A stretch of DNA of 64,000 bases from Salipiger sp. H15. GTDB taxonomy: Bacteria; Pseudomonadota; Alphaproteobacteria; Rhodobacterales; Rhodobacteraceae. Where the stretch lies: assembly GCF_040409955.1 (NCBI RefSeq), contig NZ_CP123390.1, positions 1 to 64,000 of the forward strand. Reading direction: 5' to 3'. Below, piece after piece: positions 56,486-64,000 of the stretch. The notes under the pieces were generated by a model. The model saw only the letters and a list, made by a program, of their open reading frames with translations, was not told the DNA's origin and did no database searches. The translations under genes and the position numbers were made by a program. Each line of letters opens with the position of its first letter. The stretch's first letter is position 1.

Positions 56486-58320
56486 ATCTTTTCTCCGCTG
56501 TAACCCAATCCATGCGTGTCGCCGCCACGCCGGTGAGCCTCGACATGCAGACCGTCCTCGACCAGACGCCGAACGAGACGGAGCGCAACCGCATTGCGCG
56601 CCTTGAGGAGTTTTTCGCCGAGCCACTTTCCACCCTCAATGGCAATGGGGACGGGCTGCTTGCCTGGTTCGACACACATTTCCCGCCCCTCAAGACCATC
56701 GGCGCCGCCCCCCTGCCCGGCGCGGAGAGGGATTTCTGGAGAACCGACGACGCCTATGCGAAATGGCGCGAAGTCGTGCGCCGCCGCATCCGGGTGACGC
56801 TCGGCCTGGTTGCGGCCAGGAAGGCGCTCCGCACCCGCATTGACGGCTGGACGCCGCTGCTCGGCCTGCTCACCCCTCTGTCGAAAGACAAGGGCCCGGT
56901 ACACCCCGCGACGTTTGGTGCCATCCTCGCCCTCTCCGACCGGGCCCGCAAAGCCGGCATCGACCCTCTCGATCTCCTCCCCGCGGTCGTGCCGGAGTTT
57001 CTCGAGACCATGCCCGCGCATGAACAGGACGCCTCGGCACAAGCCCTCAAGGCGCTGCAGCGCCTGACGGTCGTCCCCGAGATCGCGGCCCACCTGCCGC
57101 CCGGCTACGACACGGACTATCTCGTGCCCGCGGCCCGCACCCCCGTGCCCGACGCCGTCCGCAGGATGATTGCCGAGATGGTCGCCCACGCCCGCTACAA
57201 CGAGAGCACGTATGACGACGTGTCGGAACGCTGCAAAGAAAATTTCAACGACAAGACGGCGAGAGCCTATGAAGAGGCTCTGGTCGCGCTGGCCCGCGCC
57301 GCCCAGGAGACCGACACCCTCGAGCTGGCATCGCTCAAGTGTCTGGACCCGCTTTTTGACTGCCCGGTTCGCATCCCGGCAATCCGGCATTGGATCGCTC
57401 TTGGCAAGGACAAGCACAAACGGTTCAGCCTCCGCACGGCGAGGGACTATGTGCGGATCATCGCGCAGATCGGCAAGGCCAATGGGATCAACACCGAGCC
57501 GTGGAACAACGCCCGGATAAATAATTCCGATCTCCAGGAGGGCAAGTTGGCAGGCGAAACGATGTCCCCGAAAAACCAGAAGTTCTGCGAAAGGCTCATT
57601 CACAACCCCGCTGACGTGCGGACCTTCCTGCGGCAGCACGTGCTCTACCAGGAGCGCGCGCAGGACATCCTCGCGACGGACAAGCCGCTCACCTTGACCC
57701 AGCTGCGCACTGTCCGGCGGTTTGGCACCTGCGCGGCCTTTGCCGCGCTGGAGATCCGCGGCGCCGGGCTGCGCAAGGGCAGCGCCCTTGCGGCCGAATG
57801 CGAGGGCCCCACGCAGAACCTGTTCCGCAAGACCTCGGGCGCCCAGAAGCTCTTCGAGCTGCGGGTGGCACAAAAGGACATGAAAGGCGCATATGTCGAA
57901 CTGCCGCCCGTCCCTGTGCGCGACGACAAGCATTGCGGCTACGAGGTGCTCGACTGGTTTCTCACGACAGCGCGGCCGCTCTTCGACTACGCCAACCCCG
58001 AGTTCTGCGAGAGGAACAAATGCGCAAGGGCCACGCATCTCTTCGTCTCCGAACAATCCGCCAAGCCGCTTGGCGGCGCCATGCTCTACAAGTGGTTCAC
58101 CCGCAGCAGTGCGGAAATTGGCCTGCCGATGTTCCCGCACAACTTCCGGCACGGGTTTGCCACCCTGCTGCTCGCGCGGTCCTGGAGCAACCGCGGGCGC
58201 GCCGCGGCCTATCTCGGCTGTTCGGTCCGCGTTCTGGAAACCTACTACGCATTTATCCGCAAGCGCCAGAAGATCGAGGAAGTGCAGGATCTGCTCGCGG
58301 AGGCATATGCCGGAAAATGA
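56482..58320 (+). CDS. Tyrosine recombinase 1 (divergent, 612 aa)
   Basis: A 612-aa protein. The N-terminal ~300 residues are a helical domain of unknown type, also found in the decayed duplicate. A core-binding-like part follows (KRFSLRTARDYVRIIAQIGK, ~312). The C-terminal ~200 residues carry the tyrosine recombinase set: first Arg in GAGLRKGSAL (~432), a possible Lys in AQKLFELRVAQKD, HNFRHGFATLL (HxxR, ~553-556), AAYLGCSVR (Cys where the second His is usual) and the nucleophile Tyr in ETYYAFIRKRQ (~585). It should cut and join DNA at specific sites. Its stop overlaps the start of recombinase 2 (ATGA). Confidence 0.8.
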   Translation: MNLFSAVTQSMRVAATPVSLDMQTVLDQTPNETERNRIARLEEFFAEPLSTLNGNGDGLLAWFDTHFPPLKTIGAAPLPGAERDFWRTDDAYAKWREVVRRRIRVTLGLVAARKALRTRIDGWTPLLGLLTPLSKDKGPVHPATFGAILALSDRARKAGIDPLDLLPAVVPEFLETMPAHEQDASAQALKALQRLTVVPEIAAHLPPGYDTDYLVPAARTPVPDAVRRMIAEMVAHARYNESTYDDVSERCKENFNDKTARAYEEALVALARAAQETDTLELASLKCLDPLFDCPVRIPAIRHWIALGKDKHKRFSLRTARDYVRIIAQIGKANGINTEPWNNARINNSDLQEGKLAGETMSPKNQKFCERLIHNPADVRTFLRQHVLYQERAQDILATDKPLTLTQLRTVRRFGTCAAFAALEIRGAGLRKGSALAAECEGPTQNLFRKTSGAQKLFELRVAQKDMKGAYVELPPVPVRDDKHCGYEVLDWFLTTARPLFDYANPEFCERNKCARATHLFVSEQSAKPLGGAMLYKWFTRSSAEIGLPMFPHNFRHGFATLLLARSWSNRGRAAAYLGCSVRVLETYYAFIRKRQKIEEVQDLLAEAYAGK

Positions 58321-59702
58321 CGCGTCACGCCATACTTTCGAAGCCGCAGTGGCAGCCACACGCGGCCTCTCCCATCCTGCTGGCCCTGCCGCTCGGTGAA
58401 TTGCGGGCCCTCGACAGTCTCGTGGACTTCATCCATGAGCAGGGCTGCAGCACCCTCTCCGAAAGTGACTGTCGCGTCTGGGCTCGGATGAGCGGCGGCC
58501 TCGGGACCGTGGAGGCCGCCATCGCCGCCATGATCAAGACCGATGGGCCCGAGGCACCCCCCCTGGTCCCGCTCCGAGCCGCGCAAGCCTCTCTCTCGGC
58601 CTGCGCCAGCTTTGCCGGCATTTCGAAGGTGCCGCTCCGCACCTACACCCGGTCCATTTCGCTGGCCCCCGACGAGCTGCCGCCAGCCTGGCAAGAGCAT
58701 CTCGCACATATCCGGGACCGACGCGACGACGGACAGATCAAGCTGGCCCCGGATCTCTACGAGAGAATGACCCGCAAGCTCTGCCAATACGCCTGGTACC
58801 TGCGCGAACGCGGCCTGCCCATGGCGTTTGATCTCCCCGGGCTGCGCGCCTTCTATGCCTACGAGACAACCCGGATCTCCGCGCGCGGCGCGCCGCTGCG
58901 CCCCGCAACCCTCTCCGCGACCTTCACCGACCTGCGGGACTTCCTGCGGTTCTCGAGGGCGTTTTCGGAACCGCTCATCGACGAGCTCGACAAGCTCCTG
59001 AAGAAGCTGCGGGACCGGGCCGAGGTGCAGACGGCGCAGAAATTTTCCGCCCTCGCCGGGATCGACATCACGACGATCCTGCCCCGCGCCGAAGAGATCC
59101 TTGCGCAGCTCGGCAGGCAGTCAAACCCGGCGCGGCGCCACATTCAGCGCAACCGTGCCCTGGCCCTGGCCATTCCGCCGATGACCCCCTTGCGGCGCGA
59201 GTGGCACGAGCTTGCCTTCGGGCGCGATGTCGTCTGGTCGGACGGCAGGTACCGCATGCGGGACTACAAGCTGCGCAAGACCCGCCATCTGCTCGGCCGC
59301 GAAGCCTACCCCGGGTCGATCCATCCCAGCGTCCAACATTTTGTCGATGCGCGCCTGTTGCAGGATGACGACCCGAAGTATCTCCCGGCGCTCCGGGCGC
59401 GCGCGGAAGAGCAGCACTGGCGCCTCTTCCTGCACCCGAATGGCACAGAGGTCGCGGCAAATTACGTGTCGCAGGTCTGGTCGACGGAACTCGGGACCGG
59501 CGCTCACATCTGCCGATCCATCGTCTACGACGTGCTCTTTGCCATAAGCGAGGACGCAACGCTGGGCGGCACCCTGCTCAACGACCACACCTCCCATCAG
59601 GCCCGAAAAAAATACACCGGGGATCGGGCCAAGGCGGCCGCCATGGCAGCGGCATCCCACGAACTCGATGGGATCCTGGCGGCGTTTGGGGCCGGTCCCT
59701 GA
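58317..59702 (+). CDS. Tyrosine recombinase 2 (divergent, 461 aa)
   Basis: A 461-aa protein coupled to recombinase 1 by an ATGA overlap. A SAM-like core-binding region is seen at ~145-230 (YERMTRKLCQYAWYLRERGL ... TFTDLRDFLRFSRAF). Candidate catalytic residues in the C-terminal half are Arg in MTPLRREWHEL (~287), Lys in RMRDYKLRKTRHLLG (~318), HICR (~400), a late His in NDHTSHQARKKYTG and Tyr in KKYTG (~438). The set is complete but the spacing is divergent, so assignment rests on order and context. It likely acts with recombinase 1 as a heteromeric enzyme. Confidence 0.72.
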   Translation: MTRHAILSKPQWQPHAASPILLALPLGELRALDSLVDFIHEQGCSTLSESDCRVWARMSGGLGTVEAAIAAMIKTDGPEAPPLVPLRAAQASLSACASFAGISKVPLRTYTRSISLAPDELPPAWQEHLAHIRDRRDDGQIKLAPDLYERMTRKLCQYAWYLRERGLPMAFDLPGLRAFYAYETTRISARGAPLRPATLSATFTDLRDFLRFSRAFSEPLIDELDKLLKKLRDRAEVQTAQKFSALAGIDITTILPRAEEILAQLGRQSNPARRHIQRNRALALAIPPMTPLRREWHELAFGRDVVWSDGRYRMRDYKLRKTRHLLGREAYPGSIHPSVQHFVDARLLQDDDPKYLPALRARAEEQHWRLFLHPNGTEVAANYVSQVWSTELGTGAHICRSIVYDVLFAISEDATLGGTLLNDHTSHQARKKYTGDRAKAAAMAAASHELDGILAAFGAGP

Positions 59703-59935
59703 CCTTTTGAAGCTCAATCGCCGGCGGCGAACATGCACCGCAGCCCGGAGGACTCGCCGGCAAGCCCGTCAGTCAGCATGTCTTCCCCGGCACATAGGCG
59801 TGGAGGAGCCCCGGCCGATGGAACGCAGGCCTGCCCCTCGTGCAGGGGCGGCAAAACGAAAAGCGGGGCCGAGCCTCCGGCTCGGCAGCGCTCTTGCGAA
59901 GGAAAGTTCAGGCGGAGCCACACGTTGGACTGCTA
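59703..59935. other. Convergent spacer between recombinase 2 and the KfrA-like gene
   Basis: About 230 bp with no supported gene and no clear terminator hairpin. Confidence 0.3.
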
Positions 59936-60607
59936 TCATGCGCTCTGTGCACTGGGCTTTCCGGGCGATCCTGTCTCGACACTAGCCTGCAGCAGGTTTT
60001 CAAGACCAGATTTCTGGAGCTGAGACACCAGCAGCTGCACGACGCCGTTGGCGCCCCGAAGCCGATTGAGTTCGTCTTCTCCCAAACGGATTTGCTCACG
60101 AAGCTTGTCAGCTTCCGCGAGGGTCCGGTCTCTTTCGGCGGTGAGCACCTGTCTGTCTGTCTTGAGACGGTCAACTTCGGCCTCAAGCTCACTGATCCGC
60201 CAATGCGCCGTCCGCTTCTCTGCACACAGTTCCTCACAAACCGTCTGGGCCTCTGCCTGGCACCTGGCATTCTGCCGCGCGACCAGCAGCGCGAAGGCCT
60301 CGCGCGCGCCCTCAATGAAATGGTCGATTGACGCCGCGACCGTTTCCGGAAGCGCCCTCAGCAGGGCCTCGGCCTCGTCGCTGTCGTAGTCGGAGAGCGC
60401 GAGGTCGACATGCTTCTGCAGGCTTTCGAGTCGAATCGTCGAGCTGATGCCGAAGGCGCTGCAGAGCTCCTCTTTCACCATCGCCGCATCGATCTCACCG
60501 CTGGGCGTCCCGCACCCGATCAGCCGCGCGACGATTCCGTAGACCTGTCTCGAGGTGTAGCTCGGCGGGCGGCCGCCCTGCCTCTTGCGTGCCGTTGTGC
60601 GTGTCAT
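59936..60607 (-). CDS. KfrA-like plasmid DNA-binding coiled-coil protein
   Basis: A 223-aa protein with an N-terminal DNA-binding domain of the KfrA/Phage-integrase-support type (GGRPPSYTSRQVYGIVARLIGCG ... AAMVKEELCSAFG, ~10-55) and a long coiled coil (RISELEAEVDRLKTDRQVLTAERDRTLAEADKLREQIRLG, ~130-190). KfrA proteins are plasmid-borne autorepressors that aid partition and stability. The ATG at 60607 gives the family start MTRTTARKRQGG. Two overlapping palindromes stand just upstream. The parAB operon lies 1.2 kb away. Confidence 0.75.
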   Translation of the reverse strand: MTRTTARKRQGGRPPSYTSRQVYGIVARLIGCGTPSGEIDAAMVKEELCSAFGISSTIRLESLQKHVDLALSDYDSDEAEALLRALPETVAASIDHFIEGAREAFALLVARQNARCQAEAQTVCEELCAEKRTAHWRISELEAEVDRLKTDRQVLTAERDRTLAEADKLREQIRLGEDELNRLRGANGVVQLLVSQLQKSGLENLLQASVETGSPGKPSAQSA

Positions 60608-60624
60608 TCGAGATTTGTCCTTCC

Positions 60625-60655
60625 GTTTGTCAAACCGGGTTTGACAAACCCGGTT
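60625..60655. promoter_or_regulatory. Two overlapping perfect palindromes upstream of the KfrA-like gene
   Basis: GTTTGTCAAA-ccggg-TTTGACAAAC (60625-60649) and AACCGGGTTTG-a-CAAACCCGGTT (60633-60655) are both perfect and share bases. They begin 18 bp from the ATG. They form a likely autorepression operator; the two alternative dyads could bind one protein in two registers or two different proteins. Confidence 0.65.
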
Positions 60656-61380
60656 CCTGAGGTGGTCTTCCCTCAGAAAATTGGTCGCGCCAGGACGCGG
60701 CGGAAGCATTTTCTGGCCTGAAGAAGCACTTTCTTGATCCGAGCAGGACGGCGGCTCTCCAACCCGCGCTATCGATGGGCCGGTTCTCTTGATCGACCAT
60801 GGGGCCGCGGCGCGGGCTGGCTCAAAAGAGACGGCATGCGCCGCACTTGGGCCGCAGGGAGAGCGAGGGGGTAAGGCTCGGGTCGTAGGCGGGCACAGTC
60901 CGCCGGAGACTAGGACGCGGTCCTGAACGGGCGCGATCTCCAGCTTTGCTCGGGAGCGTGCGCGGGCAGGATGGGCCCCCAACATTCCAAGCTCGATTGC
61001 CCACTACCAATATGCATCTGCAGCACGGAGGACGCGCCAGAAGGACAGGACGAAATGGCTCACTGGCCGAGCCTCATGCCTTTCAGATCGCGGGTTTTTC
61101 GCCAGTAGCGGATGCCATTCCCTTCATGGAGCCCCGTCAGATGTTCGCGGACGTAATTTATGACGCCGTCACGAAAGGCTTCAGGAACGCCTGCTTCGCG
61201 GACCACCTCCTCAACCACATCGCTCCGGAACCCTTGAGTTCAAGGAGGCAGTGGCGACCAGGACCTCCCCCCACGGTGGTCGAAGATTTCTACCTCTCTA
61301 CTAGCGCGAGGCTGCAGCCGAAGAGCTGCGCGCAAAAATGGATTGAGAGCACGCTGCTTCTCATGTGAGATGCGCGTAGG
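60656..61380. other. Region upstream of the partition operon, no clear gene
   Basis: A plus-strand frame at ~60946-61368 includes AIPFMEPRQMFADVIYDAVT and HLLNHIAPEP, which could be a gene remnant, but its start half is Arg/Pro-rich nonsense. I assign no gene. It may carry remnants of an earlier plasmid backbone gene. Confidence 0.3.
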
Positions 61381-61648
61381 GCTGGCCTCAAGGCGACCGA
61401 ACCCCCTCTGTTAGACTGCATTCTGATGGATTCGAATCTTGCCAAGATGTTCCATTGAGCGGTCGAGTAGACACGATCCCTTGTGCCGCCTTGCCGCGTA
61501 GCGCCTCAGGGCTGAGGGCAACGAAAACCCCTCGTGAGGTCACCTGAAGCTACAAAAATATCATAATTCCAATGCCTTATACCGAGGTTCTGATCGGCGT
61601 CAGAAATACATATCCCACACGTGAAAAATATTATTACATTTCAACGCA

Positions 61649-61786
61649 TTGCGCCGAATTGGGCACGCCTGGTGTTGCGCTGTGGATAAATTTGGCACTG
61701 ATTTTGCAGAAAAAAGTTGCCTAAACAGGGTTTCCGTGCGACCTCCTAGATTGCGCTAAAAGAAAAACAAAACGATTTAAGCGCAA
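61649..61786. promoter_or_regulatory. parA promoter region: TTGCGC repeats and a DnaA box
   Basis: TTGCGC occurs at 61649, 61675 and 61751 and inverted at 61781-61786; the last two form a 7-bp inverted repeat TTGCGCT/AGCGCAA around 22 bases, ending 16 bp before the parA start. A perfect DnaA box TGTGGATAA lies at 61681-61689. The region is AT-rich (61540-61780). It looks like a ParA/ParB autoregulatory region, or part of an origin. Confidence 0.55.
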
Positions 61787-61802
61787 CGCAGGAGTCGAGC
61801 AG

Positions 61803-63062
61803 ATGAACCAGACCACTAAGGTCGTCTCGCAATCCCCATGGGGCAAGCATGAGACGTTTCACGAGTACATCGTAGCCCGTGGTGATGAACTCTCGCAATC
61901 ACTCGCGATGCTGATGACGGAATCTTTCCGGCCGGATGCCGCCAAGAGCCTGCGTCTCTACAGCGCCTCCGAAGCCGCCGACTTTATTGGCACCTCCGTT
62001 CCCAACCTGCGCAAGGTGCTCTCGGAGGCCGAGATCAAAGGCTTTGACGGCCAGCCCGTTGACGTGTTCCAGGATGCGCGGGGGCACCGCTGGTACACCG
62101 CCGAGCAGATTGATGCAGTGCGCATGTACTTCCAGGCTGAAGCGCGGTCTCCAGACAAGTTTCTGCCCGGTCGAAGGACCAGGGATGACCATCTCCAGGT
62201 CCTCACCTTCATGAACTTTAAGGGCGGATCTGGAAAGACCACCAGCGCCATTCATGCCGCGCAGGGTTTCGCCCTTCGCGGATATCGCGTTCTGGCGATC
62301 GACCTCGACCCACAGGCCACCCTCACCATGCATTTCGGGGTGCGCCCGGAGATAGACTACGCTCAAGGCGGAACCATCTACGACGCGCTGCGCTACGAGA
62401 AGCCGGTCCCCATTTCCCAGGTCATCAAGACCGAGACCTACTTCCACAATCTCGACTACGTGCCGTCCGGCATCATGCTCACCGAGTACGAGACTGAGAG
62501 CGCGCTCTACCTGCGCGAAACTGGCTACATGCCGTTCTACATGCGCATGGGCAACGCGCTGCGGGAAATCGAGGACCAGTACGACATCGTCGTGATCGAC
62601 TGCCCGCCGCAGATCGGCTTCTTGACGCTGACCGCGCTGAACACGACGACCGGGATCATCACGACGATCCAGCCCAGCATGTACGATGTGGCCTCCATGG
62701 CCCAGTTTTTGGCGCTCATGGGCAACTTGGTAAACGCGATCTCCGAGCAGGGCGTGGAGCCGCCGCTGGACTTCATGCGCTATCTGATCACGCGCTACGA
62801 CAATACCGACAACAACCAGCAGGATATCACCCGCTTCCTTCGGCACCAGTTTGGGCGCGAGGTTCTCAAGACTGAGGTGCTCGACTCCACGCTCGTCACC
62901 CGGGCTGCCAGTGAACAACGCACAATCTACGAGATCGAGCCCCGGGATCAGAACCGCGGCACGTTCAAACGTGCTTGGTCCGCCTTTAACGCGGTTCAGG
63001 ACGAACTCGAGAACATGGTGCAGGCCGCCTGGAAGCGCGGCCCGATCAGGGGAGATCTGTAA
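61803..63062 (+). CDS. parA: Plasmid partition ATPase, ParA/RepA type
   Basis: A 419-aa Walker-type partition ATPase. Residues ~45-110 form a MerR-like HTH (LYSASEAADFIGTSVPNLRKVLSEAEIKG ... HRWYTAEQIDAVR), as in RepA of repABC plasmids and P1-type ParA. The deviant Walker A is FKGGSGKTTSAIHAAQ (~140), A' is DLDPQATLTMHFG, and Walker B is YDIVVIDCPPQIGF (~262). It moves plasmid copies using ParB bound at parS, and represses its own promoter. GCAGGAG precedes the ATG. The stop TAA overlaps the parB ATG. Confidence 0.93.
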   Translation: MNQTTKVVSQSPWGKHETFHEYIVARGDELSQSLAMLMTESFRPDAAKSLRLYSASEAADFIGTSVPNLRKVLSEAEIKGFDGQPVDVFQDARGHRWYTAEQIDAVRMYFQAEARSPDKFLPGRRTRDDHLQVLTFMNFKGGSGKTTSAIHAAQGFALRGYRVLAIDLDPQATLTMHFGVRPEIDYAQGGTIYDALRYEKPVPISQVIKTETYFHNLDYVPSGIMLTEYETESALYLRETGYMPFYMRMGNALREIEDQYDIVVIDCPPQIGFLTLTALNTTTGIITTIQPSMYDVASMAQFLALMGNLVNAISEQGVEPPLDFMRYLITRYDNTDNNQQDITRFLRHQFGREVLKTEVLDSTLVTRAASEQRTIYEIEPRDQNRGTFKRAWSAFNAVQDELENMVQAAWKRGPIRGDL

Positions 63063-64000
63063 TGGCCCGTCGCCCGAGCGTCTTTGATCGCGCCCTCCCT
63101 CGGGAGCAACCGTCACCGAATGAGGCTGCAGAGCCGGCTGCACCGCCGGTCGAGAAGTCGCAGTCTGCAGGTAAGGTCGGCATCGCCTCGCTGATGTCCG
63201 CTGGACTGGACCAAGCTCTAGGCGACAAGGGTGTCCCCCCCACCCCCGCCGTCATGGCTATGAAGCGTTCGCTGAAAGATCTTAGCGAGGCATCGATACA
63301 GGAAATCCCGCTCGACCAGATCGGGGACTCCCGCCTCCACGACCGGATCGATCTAACCGAGGATCTCGAGCCGCTCATGAAAAGCCTCGAGGAGAACGGC
63401 CAGGAAACGGCGGTAAAGGTTCGGTATGCAGCCCCCGGATCTGGCAAGCCAGTGTACGAGATCATTGTCGGCCGCCGCCGTGTCGCAGCGGCGCGTGCGC
63501 TCGGATGGGAGAGCATCAAGGGGCTTGTCCTCAAGATCACAGACGAGGAACTTCTCCGCTCTCTGATCAGTGAGAACAGCGCCCGCAAAGACACGACCTT
63601 CATCGGGCGATCGCAGCTGGCCTATCTCGCCTCGAAATCAGGCCACTCGGACGATGAGATCGCCAAGATCTACAGTTCGGATCGAACGCTGATCAATAGG
63701 ATGATCCGCATCTACGAAGTGATCGGGCCCGAGATCATCAACCGTATCGGTGATGCGCCCGACATCGGCCGACGCCGCTGGATGGACCTACGCTCCGTTC
63801 TCGAGGGGAGCCCCATGTCTCCCGACGAGGTGTCGAACTTGATTACTCAGGGCATCGATCGTTTCGCTGACGAAATCGCCGAACTCTGGGCAAAGCGTGT
63901 CTCCACAAGCTCGTCCGGCAATGAGAGCATTCCGCAGTCGACGCTGCGGTTCTACGCGCTCGAGCGCATGCTCGAGGATCTGAAGACCCAAGCGTCCGAG
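63062..64000 (+). CDS. parB: Plasmid partition protein ParB/RepB (runs off the window)
   Basis: 313 codons are visible from ATG 63062 and the frame is still open at 64000. The ParB/Spo0J N-terminal CTPase motif is visible as YEIIVGRRRVAAARALGW (~138-155) and LISENSARKDTTFIGRSQLA (~167-186), with the HTH SGHSDDEIAKIYSSDRTLINRMI (~192-214). It binds parS and works with ParA. The N-terminal ~40 residues include the ParA-contact tail. Its overlap with parA shows an operon; whether a repC-type initiator follows cannot be seen here. Confidence 0.93.
   Translation, partial: MARRPSVFDRALPREQPSPNEAAEPAAPPVEKSQSAGKVGIASLMSAGLDQALGDKGVPPTPAVMAMKRSLKDLSEASIQEIPLDQIGDSRLHDRIDLTEDLEPLMKSLEENGQETAVKVRYAAPGSGKPVYEIIVGRRRVAAARALGWESIKGLVLKITDEELLRSLISENSARKDTTFIGRSQLAYLASKSGHSDDEIAKIYSSDRTLINRMIRIYEVIGPEIINRIGDAPDIGRRRWMDLRSVLEGSPMSPDEVSNLITQGIDRFADEIAELWAKRVSTSSSGNESIPQSTLRFYALERMLEDLKTQASE

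Noticed and set aside
56185..58359. 724-aa minus-strand frame opposite recombinase 1
   Set aside because: Shadow of the recombinase; no motifs.
60946..61368. 140-aa plus-strand frame before parA
   Set aside because: The first half has biased composition and no ribosome-binding site; I could not support it as a gene, though the second half may be a remnant.

Overview
The window looks like part of a large plasmid or chromid of a high-GC marine-type alphaproteobacterium, most likely Rhodobacteraceae of the Salipiger/Yangia/Pelagibaca kind. The grounds are the GC-rich codon use, the protein families present (NnrS/NnrU, HPP-CBS, DUF3604, kdp, PrlF-YhaV) and, at the right end, a plasmid ParA/RepA-ParB/RepB partition operon (61.8-64.0 kb) next to a KfrA-like plasmid protein. 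The species call is inference from memory of protein families; no database was searched.

Layout. 0-11.3 kb: an SDR-TetR pair; a PQQ glucose-type dehydrogenase whose 3' end is replaced in frame by a DUF1330 piece; a HupE/UreJ membrane protein; a purine module (NCS2 permease, guanine-deaminase-like enzyme, divergent LysR regulator); and a PpiC-type isomerase with a DUF3604 protein. HupE, PpiC and DUF3604 probably form one functional unit into which the purine module was inserted. 12.3-24.4 kb: two large proteins without signal peptides that share a four-times repeated CBM-like module (852 and 712 aa) flank a nitric-oxide defence block (nnrU, nnrS, hmp, nsrR) and a GntR/TauE/HPP-CBS block. A diverged second copy of the nnrU 3' end lies beside the first large gene. 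24.4-28.1 kb: debris (cspA stub, IS3 stub, WGR and TRAP DctQ remnants) with intact MFS, NIPSNAP and PRC-barrel genes. 28.4-36.2 kb: a complete high-affinity potassium operon in the order kdpF-B-A-C-D-E, with B before A.

36.5-49.9 kb is a plasticity zone: parDE, then prlF-yhaV under a perfect 12-bp palindrome, then a tandem array of about 232-bp hairpin-rich non-coding repeats. The yhaV / 45-aa ORF / array unit occurs twice, 5,199 bp apart; the second yhaV has no antitoxin. Between and after the copies are an apparently complete IS3-family element, a decayed IS21 istA, truncated IS110 and IS5 transposases, pieces of host genes and several small hypothetical genes, followed by a CcdA-like orphan antitoxin with 21-bp repeats behind it.

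50.3-59.7 kb is the most unusual segment: a 161-aa unknown, a 770-aa unknown with three internal repeats, a Phd antitoxin with a frameshifted PIN toxin, a 263-aa protein with HTH/excisionase-like segments, a decayed 569-bp tandem duplicate of a recombinase 5' end, and two large divergent tyrosine recombinases with ATGA-overlapping genes. I read this as a candidate multi-protein site-specific recombination module. It is followed by the KfrA-like gene with two overlapping palindromes in its promoter, an AT-rich region with a perfect DnaA box and TTGCGC repeats, and parAB. parB runs off the window; no replication initiator gene is visible.
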